Of a DNA stretch of 64,000 bases, positions 1-7,945 are shown piece by piece. The stretch is from an uncultured Eubacterium sp. (GTDB lineage Bacteria > Bacillota > Clostridia > Lachnospirales > Lachnospiraceae): the NCBI GenBank assembly GCA_910586225.1, contig CAJUIL010000012.1, positions 31,586 to 95,585 on the forward strand, written 5' to 3'. Positions within the stretch are counted from its first letter, which is position 1, and each line of letters opens with the position of its first letter. The translations under genes were made by a program, and so were the position numbers. The notes under the pieces are model-generated. The model was not told where the DNA came from. It worked only from the letters and a program-made list of their open reading frames with translations, and did no database searches.

Positions 1-1
1 T

Positions 2-694
2 GAGGATAAGCTGGGAACGTACCTGATGCAGCTGACCGGACGTGAAATGACGATCGCGCAGAACAGCGAGGTATCAAAGTTTTTACATACACTCAGCGAT
101 TTTGAGCGTCTGGGTGACCACGCCAGCAATATTTCCAAAGTGGCGAATGAGCTGTATGAGAAAAAAACGTCGTTTTCGAAGGAAGGGATGTATGAGCTGG
201 GCGTGCTGGAGTCAGCGGTTTCAGAGATCGTAGATCTGACGGTGAACGCATTTATGGAGGACGACCAGCAGACGGCATACCGTGTGGAGCCGCTGCGGGA
301 GCTGATCGGTATTTTGTGTGATGAGCTAAAGCTGCGGCATATTAAGCGGCTGCAGCATGGAAAATGTGAGTTAAAGCAGGGGTTTGCGTTTAACGATCTG
401 CTGGCGAATCTGGAGCGTATCGGGGCGCACTGTTCAAATGTGGCGGTTGCGATGATCGAGCTTGGATATTCAGAATTTGATATCCATGGTTATGTGAAAA
501 GTGTGCGGGAAAGGAAAAATTCCGATTATGCAATGTACTTTGAGGAATACGAAGAGAAGTATGATATTAACGGATACAAAAAAATTAAGAAGTCTAAGAA
601 AGAAGATGAGGTGATCAAGGGCAAAAAGGGGAAGGACGGAAAAGAAGAGAAAAGAATTAAGAACAAGAGTGAAAAAAAGGCGAAGGAAGGATAA
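2..694 (+). CDS. Na/Pi cotransporter family protein, C-terminal PhoU-like part (5' end outside window)
   Basis: The reading frame is open from base 2, so this is the 3' part of a longer gene; the first in-frame ATG at 26 is probably internal. The visible 230 residues are helical and carry the PhoU-type signature FERLGDHASNI near the start and the related repeat LERIGAHCSNVA further on, as in the cytoplasmic PhoU-like tail of NptA-type Na/phosphate symporters. The missing upstream part should hold the membrane domain; this is inferred. The last 40 or so residues are an unusually lysine-rich, probably disordered tail (positions 575-690). It could instead be a stand-alone PhoU protein, but the tail and the PhoU repeat spacing fit a symporter better. 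Confidence 0.8.
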   Translation, partial: EDKLGTYLMQLTGREMTIAQNSEVSKFLHTLSDFERLGDHASNISKVANELYEKKTSFSKEGMYELGVLESAVSEIVDLTVNAFMEDDQQTAYRVEPLRELIGILCDELKLRHIKRLQHGKCELKQGFAFNDLLANLERIGAHCSNVAVAMIELGYSEFDIHGYVKSVRERKNSDYAMYFEEYEEKYDINGYKKIKKSKKEDEVIKGKKGKDGKEEKRIKNKSEKKAKEG

Positions 695-742
695 ATGAGA
701 GCAGCAGCCTTTTGGAAAAAGAAGGAAACAGGGGTTTGGCAG

Positions 743-768
743 GTAACAGACCTCAGTTGGTTTGTTAC
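743..768. repeat. Short inverted repeat between the transporter and HipA-like genes
   Basis: GTAACAGACC (743-752) and GGTTTGTTAC (759-768) pair over 9 of 10 bases with a 6-nt loop. The outer bases resemble the ends of the 31-nt palindrome at 4477 and 25673 (GTAACAG ... TGTTACA), so it may be a decayed member of that family. It could equally be a weak terminator. It has no T-run. Confidence 0.35.
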
Positions 769-794
769 AGGAAGTAGAAGGTAGATGATAAGTC

Positions 795-1913
795 ATGTAT
801 TTGATGTTGAAAAATACAGAAGTGTTATATTTTGATCTGGAAGATTTTGTTGTTGAGGTAATACGCAATGATCTGCTTCCATTTTGCCTGCGGTCTAATA
901 TCAGGCTTTCCACAAAGATGAAGGATATTTTACATAATATACAGGCAGTTAAAGCATACCTGAGCAGCAGGGTGCTGTCTCTGTCGCGAGATAACGCGAA
1001 GCAGATTTATGCGGCATTTCAGATACCGCAGGTGGACTCTACGGATAACCGGGTGAATATTTGTATCAAATGTAAGGGAGTATCGATCGTAGACAGCTAT
1101 TGGGTGAAGGAAGACGACGAAAAGGCAGACTGGGGAAAAATCAACATCCGCCAGAATCAGCTCAGCGATATTCTGGATCTTTCCTTAACCGGTTTTTCAC
1201 CGACGATCACTACAAACGCGATCTGTCCGGAGCTGACGACGAAGGGACTGTTCCGAAAGGGATGGGTATATCTGGGGGACACGCTGTATTTGCTAAAATC
1301 AGATAAGACAAATGAATATGTAAATACGCGTATGGAGGTGCTGGCTTCCGAAATACTGGAGTGCTTTGAAAACCGGCTGGAGAGCATTGTGTATCTAAGC
1401 GATATTAAGGAGACGGCGCGCGGTACGGCATACGTATCGATCTGCCAGAACTTTGTGGAGGAAACCCAGTCGTTTATTGAGGCATGGGAGGTCATGGACT
1501 ATTGCAAGCGGCGCAAGATAGATTTCCGAAGCCTGTGTCTGGAGCGATGGGGCAGTAAATTTGCCTGTATCCCGGTATTGGATTATGTTATTATCAATAC
1601 GGACCGTCATACGCAAAATTACGGGTTTATGATGAACAATGATACGGGAGAGCTGGAAGCGGTCGCGCCGATGTTTGATCTAAACTGTGCGCTTGTGGCG
1701 GATTACTTTAAAGTAGACGCGGGAGATACGCTTAGCCAGATGTATAATACAAAAGAGACGATACGTGAGCTTGCATTTCAATATAAAGAGTATACAGATT
1801 TACGATTTAATGAAGAAGCGTTTATCAAGCTCGCTAGCAGCAAGCATTATAAGGAATTGCGCCATGTATTTGAAAGGGTATATGCAAGGATTCAAGAACT
1901 GGAGATTATTTAA
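795..1913 (+). CDS. HipA-like protein kinase domain protein (orphan)
   Basis: 372 residues. The C-terminal two thirds look like the HipA/CtkA kinase fold: a probable ATP-binding lysine in YLLKSD (about residue 164), an alpha-C glutamate in the following EVLASEILE helix, a catalytic-loop motif NTDRHTQNYG (about 266-275) and a metal-binding MFDLN (about 291). The first 130 residues do not resemble the HipA N-terminal domain. No HipB-like HTH gene lies on either side, unlike classical hipBA modules. The TAA stop overlaps the ATG of the next gene (TAATG), which suggests translational coupling with the reductase. The Shine-Dalgarno sequence (GAAGG near 777) is rather distant; the ATG at 804 is an alternative start. 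The kinase target is unknown. Confidence 0.75.
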   Translation: MYLMLKNTEVLYFDLEDFVVEVIRNDLLPFCLRSNIRLSTKMKDILHNIQAVKAYLSSRVLSLSRDNAKQIYAAFQIPQVDSTDNRVNICIKCKGVSIVDSYWVKEDDEKADWGKINIRQNQLSDILDLSLTGFSPTITTNAICPELTTKGLFRKGWVYLGDTLYLLKSDKTNEYVNTRMEVLASEILECFENRLESIVYLSDIKETARGTAYVSICQNFVEETQSFIEAWEVMDYCKRRKIDFRSLCLERWGSKFACIPVLDYVIINTDRHTQNYGFMMNNDTGELEAVAPMFDLNCALVADYFKVDAGDTLSQMYNTKETIRELAFQYKEYTDLRFNEEAFIKLASSKHYKELRHVFERVYARIQELEII

Positions 1914-2641
1914 TGAAAACGGCATTTATTTCAGGGGCTTCGCGCGGCATCGGAAAGGCTGCAGCGGTAAAGCTGGCATCAGAAGGATATCATCTTGCGC
2001 TGAATTGTAAAAGCAGCGGGGAAATGTTAAAAAACCTATGCCGGGAGCTGGAGGAGCAATATAAAGTAACAGCATTGGCGTTGATCGGGGATATTGGAGA
2101 CAGCCAGTCTGTCAGCCAGATGTTCACGGAGGCAAGAAATGTACTTGGCTCGGTGGAGCTGCTTGTGAATAATGCAGGCACTTCGCAGATTGGACTGTTC
2201 AGCGAGCTTTCGGTGTTAGAATGGCAGACGATGATAAATACCAATCTTTCGTCGGTCTTTTATTGCTGTCGAGAGGTCATTCCGGACATGGTGCGCAAAA
2301 AATCCGGCAGGATCATCAATATTTCGTCTGTATGGGGAGAAGTCGGCGCATCGTGTGAAGCTGCTTATTCTGCGGCAAAAGGAGGCGTGAACGCGCTTAC
2401 GAGGGCTTTGGCGAAGGAGCTTGCGCCGAGCGGGATACAGGTAAATGCGATCGCGTGTGGGTGCATTGATACACAGATGAATAGATGTTTTACTCCGCAG
2501 GAGCATGCGCAGCTGGAGGATGAAATTCCGGCGGGCAGATACGGGACGCCGGAAGAGACAGCGCAGCTGATCTGGCAGATCGTATCAGGCAGCGCATATC
2601 TTACCGGGCAGGTGATACGGTTTGACGGAGGATGGATATGA
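1913..2641 (+). CDS. SDR-family NAD(P)-dependent reductase; possible EF-P 5-aminopentanone reductase (YmfI-like)
   Basis: 242 residues, the normal length for a short-chain dehydrogenase/reductase. The cofactor loop SGASRGIG (7-14), NNAG (85-88), catalytic Ser in NISSVWG (about 138) and YSAAK (151-155) are all present, so the enzyme should be active. The sequence resembles the FabG-like clade that includes the reductase acting on the 5-aminopentanol modification of elongation factor P in Firmicutes; that assignment is from memory of the family and not proven here. It overlaps the HipA-like gene upstream by one base and ends only 3 bp from the convergent phosphatase gene. Confidence 0.8.
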   Translation: MKTAFISGASRGIGKAAAVKLASEGYHLALNCKSSGEMLKNLCRELEEQYKVTALALIGDIGDSQSVSQMFTEARNVLGSVELLVNNAGTSQIGLFSELSVLEWQTMINTNLSSVFYCCREVIPDMVRKKSGRIINISSVWGEVGASCEAAYSAAKGGVNALTRALAKELAPSGIQVNAIACGCIDTQMNRCFTPQEHAQLEDEIPAGRYGTPEETAQLIWQIVSGSAYLTGQVIRFDGGWI

Positions 2642-2644
2642 TCG

Positions 2645-3295
2645 TTATTTCATAATAAGCTCATAGAGCTGTTCTGGGGTATCTGCAATCATTGTCGCGC
2701 CGTTTTCAAGCAGAAATTCGGTGTCACGGAAGCCCCAGGATACGGAAATGCAGGGAAGCCCTGCGTTTGCGGCAGTTTGGATATCTACATCGGAATCACC
2801 GACGTAAATGGTTTCCTGCTTGCTGCAGCTAAGCTCTGCAAGCGCATTTTCTACCATATCTGGGGCGGGCTTTCTGCGTACGCCATCTTTTTCGCCGATC
2901 GCTGTTCGGATATTTTCTGGGAAATAAGACTGATGCAGCTCTTTTACCGCACTGTCTGGCTTATTTGATACGATAGCAAGCGTGCATCCAGCGGCTGTCA
3001 GCTTTTCTAACAGCGTTGGGATACCGCTATAAGGACGTGTCTTAAGTTCACAATGTGCAGTATAGTATTTGCGGAACGCGGCCAAAATTTCTTCAAACTG
3101 GGGATCTGCAGCGCCGTCCGGCAGCGCGCGCTCGATCAGCTTGCGTGCCCCGTTTCCGACAAAGCTGCGGATCTCTTCTAAAGTACGTTCAGGGTAGCCG
3201 TATTGAAGCAGCGCATAGTTGGTAGCGTCCATCAGATCTTCTAGCGTATTTAATAGGGTTCCGTCTAGGTCAAAGATGATAGCCTTGTATTTCAT
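2645..3295 (-). CDS. gph: HAD-superfamily phosphatase, phosphoglycolate phosphatase-like
   Basis: 216 residues, with HAD motif I DLDGT (about 9-13), the cap region, motif II SNKP and motif III/IV VGDSDVDIQTA near the C-terminus. These place it in the Gph/PgmB-like group that hydrolyses small phosphomonoesters; 2-phosphoglycolate is the default guess for the substrate, not shown. The start is an ATG preceded by AGGA. It lies 30 bp downstream of the SGNH hydrolase gene on the same strand, so the two may be co-transcribed. Its 3' end almost touches the convergent reductase gene. Confidence 0.8.
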   Translation of the reverse strand: MKYKAIIFDLDGTLLNTLEDLMDATNYALLQYGYPERTLEEIRSFVGNGARKLIERALPDGAADPQFEEILAAFRKYYTAHCELKTRPYSGIPTLLEKLTAAGCTLAIVSNKPDSAVKELHQSYFPENIRTAIGEKDGVRRKPAPDMVENALAELSCSKQETIYVGDSDVDIQTAANAGLPCISVSWGFRDTEFLLENGATMIADTPEQLYELIMK

Positions 3296-3325
3296 TGGTT
3301 TTTCCTGCTTTCTTTTGATAAGTTG

Positions 3326-4324
3326 TTAACGGACGATGGCATGATGCAGCAGATAATCTACCCAAAGCGGATAATAATCTGACTTTACGTGCAGGCCGTC
3401 TGAAGTAAAAGTGGATTTCAGATGACCATTTTCGTCTGCGTAAATTTTATCGATATCCAGATAAAAGATGGTTTCTTCGTCTGCCAGTGCGCGTGAGGCT
3501 TCATTGCGCTGTGATAAGTTCTGATTGTTCAGGGCGCCGTCCAAATCCTGTGTGCCGTAGCTCATGGGGATATTTCCCTGGATATAGATTACCGCGTTTG
3601 GCTGTGTTTGACGTACGGTATTGAGAATATCCTGATACTGTTCGGTAAACCAGTCAACATCTCCGTTGGAAATATCGTTGATGCCGATCATAATGTACAC
3701 CTTACCGTAAGAATGCCTGCTTAAAGCATCCCTTATGGACGTCATCCAGCCGCCTTCGTTCACAATGCGGGCAGATAAAATACTGCCAATCCCAATCCCG
3801 GTTTTAGCATAATAGGACGCCTGCGGAAGTAAATGGCTCTGCAGTATCCCTACGGTTCTGGAATCGCCGATAAACAGTGCGTCAGAAAAATATTCCTCTG
3901 AGACGGTCTGGAAGGTGCTGCGGGATTTGTCGTCAGCTTGTCCGTTTTTTGTATCCTTTTTTTTGCCAGACTTCTTGTCGTCAGCTTCCTTTTGGGAGCT
4001 ATGTACCTTGTCTGATGGAGCGGTGTCCTGTGCCTTATCAGCAGCGGCGTTTTCAGCGGTCTGACTTTGCTGCTGCTCTTGATCGGATTCCTGAGATTGG
4101 TAGAGCATATGGCGTTCGCTTGTACCTATGGAGAGCTGTTCATCTTTCGTGCGGACCGTAGTCTCATCTGTCAGATTGACAGGAACGGCGAGACGAGCGT
4201 TTGTCTGCGCGGATGTGTATGGGGCTGCCTCGTTCATCAGGCAGGCATCCAGGGCAAACAAAATGAATGATGTTAATGCAATCGTTCCGAATAATCCTAA
4301 CAAAATTCTTTTTGTGGTTTTCAA
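3326..4324 (-). CDS. Membrane-anchored SGNH/GDSL-type hydrolase
   Basis: Start chosen at the TTG codon 4324-4322 because an excellent AAAAGGAG (4333-4340) lies exactly 8 nt before it; an ATG 20 codons upstream (4384) has no ribosome site. The protein (332 residues) starts with KTTKR and a hydrophobic signal anchor, then a low-complexity Q/K/D-rich linker (roughly residues 80-150). The SGNH domain follows: ALFIGDSRTVG (block I serine), GINDIS (block III) and SDGLHVKSDYY (Asp/His pair). It is probably an extracytoplasmic esterase or O-deacetylase acting on cell-wall polymers. The exact substrate cannot be read. It lies upstream of the HAD phosphatase. Confidence 0.75.
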   Translation of the reverse strand: MKTTKRILLGLFGTIALTSFILFALDACLMNEAAPYTSAQTNARLAVPVNLTDETTVRTKDEQLSIGTSERHMLYQSQESDQEQQQSQTAENAAADKAQDTAPSDKVHSSQKEADDKKSGKKKDTKNGQADDKSRSTFQTVSEEYFSDALFIGDSRTVGILQSHLLPQASYYAKTGIGIGSILSARIVNEGGWMTSIRDALSRHSYGKVYIMIGINDISNGDVDWFTEQYQDILNTVRQTQPNAVIYIQGNIPMSYGTQDLDGALNNQNLSQRNEASRALADEETIFYLDIDKIYADENGHLKSTFTSDGLHVKSDYYPLWVDYLLHHAIVR

Positions 4325-4476
4325 CTGCTTCACTCCTTTTTTAACCCATTGGAATTTTACTTGAACGGTATCTGTATGTATCATAACATAAAAGAGCGGA
4401 TATGGAAAGACCTGTACATGATCAGGAGAATTTTCACAGGCTTATTGACAAAATATCTTATGAATATACATACCGT

Positions 4477-4507
4477 TGTAACAGTTCAGACAAGCTGAAC
4501 TGTTACA
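4477..4507. repeat. 31-nt dispersed palindrome, copy 1
   Basis: Two perfect 13-nt arms, TGTAACAGTTCAG (4477-4489) and CTGAACTGTTACA (4495-4507), flank the loop ACAAG. The same 31-nt element lies at 25673-25703 in the opposite orientation with a single base change. Two near-identical copies 21 kb apart, each in an intergenic gap, indicate a dispersed palindromic repeat rather than a local operator. Confidence 0.75.
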
Positions 4508-4654
4508 TATCGTTTACTATCTTGAGAGGATTCTAATACGTTCGTATATGAGATATTTTTCGGCATAAATAAAGATATTTTTTAGATTCATTTTCAGAAA
4601 TTTTGCATTTTTGTGTAAAATGTTACAAAGTTGTATAATTCTGTTGTTGATTTA

Positions 4655-4699
4655 GTCAGCGTGCACGGTAGGATCAAGGATGGTTACGGGCACGCTGAC
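4655..4699. repeat. Inverted repeat with 10-bp arms downstream of the chemoreceptor gene
   Basis: GTCAGCGTGC (4655-4664) is perfectly complementary to GCACGCTGAC (4690-4699), with a 25-nt loop. It lies just after the stop codon of the chemoreceptor gene on the minus strand and may stabilise or terminate its transcript. No T-run follows on either strand, so it is not called a terminator. Confidence 0.5.
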
Positions 4700-4720
4700 C
4701 ATTAAGGAGGCAAAATTTAT

Positions 4721-6427
4721 TTAATCAATTTTAAATAGATTAATGCTTTTTTTTAGTTCTGCGGATAATCCGCCTAATTCCGCGGTTTTTTCTGAGATGC
4801 TGCCAAGCTCATCGTATACGGTTTCTACTGAAGCCATCATTTCCTCGATACTTGCCGCGTTTTCTTGAGCGGCGGCTGCTGCGTCTTGTACGGCGGCAAT
4901 CATATCTGTGCGGATATTTTCTACAACATTGGTCTTTTCTATGACCGTATTGATATGATCCTTGGATGTGCGGACGCCGGATTTGACGTTTTCAAATACG
5001 AGTCCGGTTTTTTTGATATTCTGCTCTTGGCTGACAATGACGGACTGTACTTCAGCCATATGCCGCATAGCCTGACTGGAATTATCGCTCAGGCTTTCTA
5101 CCATGCCGCGGATATCTTCTACTGCGGTATTTGATTGTACAGACAGCTTTTGGATTTCAGCAGCTACGACACCAAAGCCTTTTCCAAGCTCTCCGGCTCT
5201 TGCGGATTCGATGGAAGCGTTTAAGGACAACAGGCGTGTCTGGGAGGCTATAGCGGCGATCAAGTCCGTAGCGCTGGCAATCTTATCAACCGATTCTTTC
5301 GTCAGTTTGGTCTGATGTTCCAAATAATCGATGGATCTTCGCACGGTTTCCATGTCGCGGGTCAGCTCTGATAGTTCCGCGGCAGTTTGCTCGGATACGT
5401 CATGGATCTCATTGGATATTTCATGCATCTGACGGATCTGCGTATTGCTGTTGCCGATCATTTCGCCCATGACAGAGACGCCGTTGCTGGCGTTACTGGC
5501 ATTGTCTGCCTGGCTGGTACAGCTGCTTGCCATTTCCTGGGCAGCCTGCTCCACGTTACCCATAACCAAAAGGATATTTTCTGTGCGTGTTTTTAAAGCG
5601 CAGGATTCATCATCCAGCTGATGGCTTTTTCTGCGCAGCATAGAAATAATGTCCAGAAGCCGGCTGCGCAGCTCCATAATTTCTTTTCCAAGCATACCGA
5701 TCTCATCCGAGCGGTTTAAAATGGAAGTATCCGCTTCGACAGTCAGATCACCGCCAGCGATAGCCCGTAAAAGCCCCATACCAGAGACTAGCGCGTTTAC
5801 GACATGATTGACCAGCGTTGTTAATAGGAGGCTGGTTACCAGAAGCACAGCAAGGATTACAATAAACATCTGGAGACGGATCTCGCGGATGATCGCAGAT
5901 ACCTTAGCGTGCGGCGTGCCGAGAAATACCATGCCGACTGGGTCGGAGGCGCCCTCCTGGTAAAATGGCGCATAGCAGACGATGTATGGTGTTCCTAGTA
6001 TTTCTATGTTTCGATCCTGGTAAAATTCCCCGTTTTTTAATACCCTCTGGATGACGGCATCGGACGCGCGGGATTGTATTTGCCGTTCACCAGCTTCGTT
6101 TTTGATGGAAGTCAGAATCCGTGTATCGCCCCAAAAGATGGTGACGTCCATTCCGGTATTTTCTTTGATATGGTCTACGATTTCTATGGCTTGTGAGATA
6201 TTTAGGGTACTGCCTTTCCAAAGCGCACCTTTTTCGTCCAGATGATATTCTCCCTCGTTGCCGATTTCGAAAATATCGCGGACGGCCAGTGCAGTCGCCT
6301 GCATACCAACGTATGCCTGATCATAAATTCCATTGGCTGTGCGGTCTGCTGCGAGAAAGAAAATACCGATCCCAAGAAGAAAAACGGGTAGAAGAGCGAT
6401 TAGTAGTATCTTTGTACGTAGTTTCAT
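4721..6427 (-). CDS. Methyl-accepting chemotaxis protein with extracellular Cache-type sensor
   Basis: Start at ATG 6427 (MKLRTKILL), preceded by GGGGG at good spacing; the frame is open further upstream without a ribosome site. 568 residues: TM1 (about 8-26), an extracytoplasmic single-Cache-like domain (about 28-180, with ILGTPYIVCYAPF and PVGMVFLGTP), TM2 (about 190-212), a HAMP domain, then a long helical methyl-accepting signalling domain whose hairpin tip reads AIASQTRLLSLNASIESARAG. It should report a small ligand to CheA/CheW at the membrane. No other chemotaxis gene is in the window. A terminator hairpin for the gene behind it lies about 35 nt before the start. Confidence 0.9.
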   Translation of the reverse strand: MKLRTKILLIALLPVFLLGIGIFFLAADRTANGIYDQAYVGMQATALAVRDIFEIGNEGEYHLDEKGALWKGSTLNISQAIEIVDHIKENTGMDVTIFWGDTRILTSIKNEAGERQIQSRASDAVIQRVLKNGEFYQDRNIEILGTPYIVCYAPFYQEGASDPVGMVFLGTPHAKVSAIIREIRLQMFIVILAVLLVTSLLLTTLVNHVVNALVSGMGLLRAIAGGDLTVEADTSILNRSDEIGMLGKEIMELRSRLLDIISMLRRKSHQLDDESCALKTRTENILLVMGNVEQAAQEMASSCTSQADNASNASNGVSVMGEMIGNSNTQIRQMHEISNEIHDVSEQTAAELSELTRDMETVRRSIDYLEHQTKLTKESVDKIASATDLIAAIASQTRLLSLNASIESARAGELGKGFGVVAAEIQKLSVQSNTAVEDIRGMVESLSDNSSQAMRHMAEVQSVIVSQEQNIKKTGLVFENVKSGVRTSKDHINTVIEKTNVVENIRTDMIAAVQDAAAAAQENAASIEEMMASVETVYDELGSISEKTAELGGLSAELKKSINLFKID

Positions 6428-6460
6428 GATTTTTCCCCCATCATTATATAGTTTACAACA

Positions 6461-6505
6461 AAAAATACCGTTATCATTATAACAGATCATGATAACGGTA
6501 TTTTT
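6461..6505 (-). terminator. Rho-independent terminator of the DUF2520 gene
   Basis: Two perfect 17-nt arms (6461-6477 and 6489-6505) around an 11-nt loop, ending in a run of T on the minus strand directly after the DUF2520 gene. The core is ATACCGTTATCAT. A TATAAT on the minus strand between the hairpin and the chemoreceptor start may be the -10 of the next gene. Confidence 0.85.
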
Positions 6506-6514
6506 TCTGGTTTT

Positions 6515-7411
6515 TCACATAAGCAGCCTGTTTTTGCACAAGGGCTTGCCTGCATTTCGGGATCGGCGATTGTTTGCTAAAAGCTGCGCAAGCTCGGTAT
6601 AATTCTGGGTCTGGTTTTTCCTGCCGGCAAGCTCTACCAGCTTTAGTCCAAGAGCCTGATACATATCCTGGTCCTGCTGCGGCAGGCAGTTTAAATGCTT
6701 GCGGACGGTCTGGATGTCGTTGCGCTCGATTGGCCCAGTCAGTGCAGCAATGCAGTCCTGCTGCAGAATGTTGTCGATATTCTGGCACACGAGTTCCTTG
6801 GTAGCGGCTCTGGCAGTTTCTCTTGAAAAGCCGCATTCCTCCAGCAAGCGGTATCCCGTATCCAAAACAGCGACCACTTGGTTGCTTAAAATACTTGCGG
6901 CCGCATGGTATTTTGGCTTGCAGTCGCCTTCGATGCGGCAGACGGTGTTGCCGAGGCTGGTAAATAGATCAGAGATCGCGCTGACAGCTGCGTCATGGCC
7001 CTCTATTGTGAAAAAGGCGTTTTTTAGCTGCTCATAGGAAGCGAAACGGTCGCAAAACGGCAGCATAGGATGAAGCGAGCAGCCGAGAGCGCCTGTTTTG
7101 CCGATGTCAGTAAATACGCCAGAGGACATAGCGCCGCTGCAATGGCAGATGATCTTTCCGTCGAGCTGGAATGCGCGGAGTTCTTCCCATGCCTGAGAGA
7201 TATAGCTGTCAGGAGTGGTGATGAAAATGATGCTGCTGCGTTCCATAAGGTCTGGCAGGGCTGGAAAGCTTTGAGAATTGGTAAAGGCAGCGGCGCTGTC
7301 AGCGGCTTCTTTTTGGGTGTCGTAGTATCCGGCGATGCGGATGCCGGATTGGGTCAGGTATTTTCCGATGGAGCAGGCGACGCGGCCGGCTCCGATAAAT
7401 GAAATGGTCAT
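6515..7411 (-). CDS. Rossmann-like and DUF2520 domain protein (dehydrogenase-like)
   Basis: Start at ATG 7411 with GAGG 7 nt upstream; a GTG at 7423 is less likely. 298 residues: an N-terminal NADP-binding Rossmann fold beginning TISFIGAGRVACSIG, a typical CHCSGAMSS segment, then the helical DUF2520 domain with CKPKYHAAASILSNQ and LTGPIERND. The fold is that of ketopantoate reductase/6-phosphogluconate dehydrogenase relatives, and members often sit with pantothenate genes; no such neighbour is present here, so the substrate is left open. It is a single-gene unit with its own terminator. Confidence 0.85.
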   Translation of the reverse strand: MTISFIGAGRVACSIGKYLTQSGIRIAGYYDTQKEAADSAAAFTNSQSFPALPDLMERSSIIFITTPDSYISQAWEELRAFQLDGKIICHCSGAMSSGVFTDIGKTGALGCSLHPMLPFCDRFASYEQLKNAFFTIEGHDAAVSAISDLFTSLGNTVCRIEGDCKPKYHAAASILSNQVVAVLDTGYRLLEECGFSRETARAATKELVCQNIDNILQQDCIAALTGPIERNDIQTVRKHLNCLPQQDQDMYQALGLKLVELAGRKNQTQNYTELAQLLANNRRSRNAGKPLCKNRLLM

Positions 7412-7945
7412 TTTGGGCCTCACTTTCTAGAGGGATACGATGGTGAGTATCCGTTTCTTTTTTAGTTAGAAGCTTCTTGTGTAACTGTATAAAGGCTTCA
7501 GGGAGTATAGAACATGAGTACCCACTAAAAAATGTAAGCTTGTAATAACATGGTCACAATCCCATTAACCTCAAACAATAGATAATTCAAAATCGAATGA
7601 TGCACACAAGTACACTCGCCCATTCAGAAACAGCGCAGACTTCTATAATGTAACGCAAATGAAAACCAGCTGGCTGAGGGGTGCGGGCCTGTCTCAGTGT
7701 GACTTGTGGAAGAATATTAGAATCACTTAGCATTCTGCCCAAAAACCAGGGGCGAAGCCAAGCGGCACCCTTTAGCTTCTGGCGTAAGCCAGGGCGAATT
7801 AGGTGCCGCGACCGTCCGGTACCATAGCATAACCGCAGAATGCTTAGTGATTCTTATATTCTGCAACCCGGAATACTGAGACAGGCCCGTACCCCTCAGC
7901 CAGCGTCCGCTTAGCCACAATCAAACATTCAATCCCCCATATCAA
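7412..7945. other. 530-bp gene-free region containing a long-inverted-repeat element
   Basis: No credible coding frame was found; the one 65-codon frame on the minus strand lies inside the hairpin. The right half is the 236-nt element at 7669-7904, described separately. The left half (7430-7660) is unstructured by eye and must hold the promoter of the DUF2520 gene on the minus strand, but no clear boxes were found. Confidence 0.7.
7669..7904. repeat. Long-inverted-repeat element (possible structured RNA or MITE)
   Basis: The 70-nt left arm (7669-7738, beginning GCTGGCTGAGGGG) is complementary to the right arm (7835-7904), almost perfectly over the outer 30 nt and the inner 25 nt, with a mismatched middle. 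The 96-nt centre has its own nested helices: GCGGCACC (7762-7769) with GGTGCCGC (7802-7809), CTGGC-GTAA-GCCAG (7779-7792) closed by a GNRA-type tetraloop, and a small GGC-GAA-GCC hairpin near 7751. It is GC-richer than its flanks and carries no protein. It lies downstream of nadA and upstream of the DUF2520 gene, so it could act as a terminator, an RNA gene or a non-autonomous mobile repeat. Confidence 0.7.

Larger units (their letters stand above)
4325..4720. other. Gene-free region between SGNH hydrolase and chemoreceptor genes
   Basis: About 400 bp of AT-rich DNA upstream of the hydrolase gene and downstream of the chemoreceptor gene. It holds two perfect inverted repeats, described separately (4477-4507 and 4655-4699), and no credible open reading frame. 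Confidence 0.7.

Noticed and set aside
4655..4699. Rho-independent terminator for the chemoreceptor
   Set aside because: Perfect stem, but a 25-nt loop and no T-run on the minus strand; kept only as an inverted repeat.
7723..7920. 65-codon frame in the long inverted repeat
   Set aside because: It merely crosses the hairpin arm, with no ribosome site or protein-like composition.
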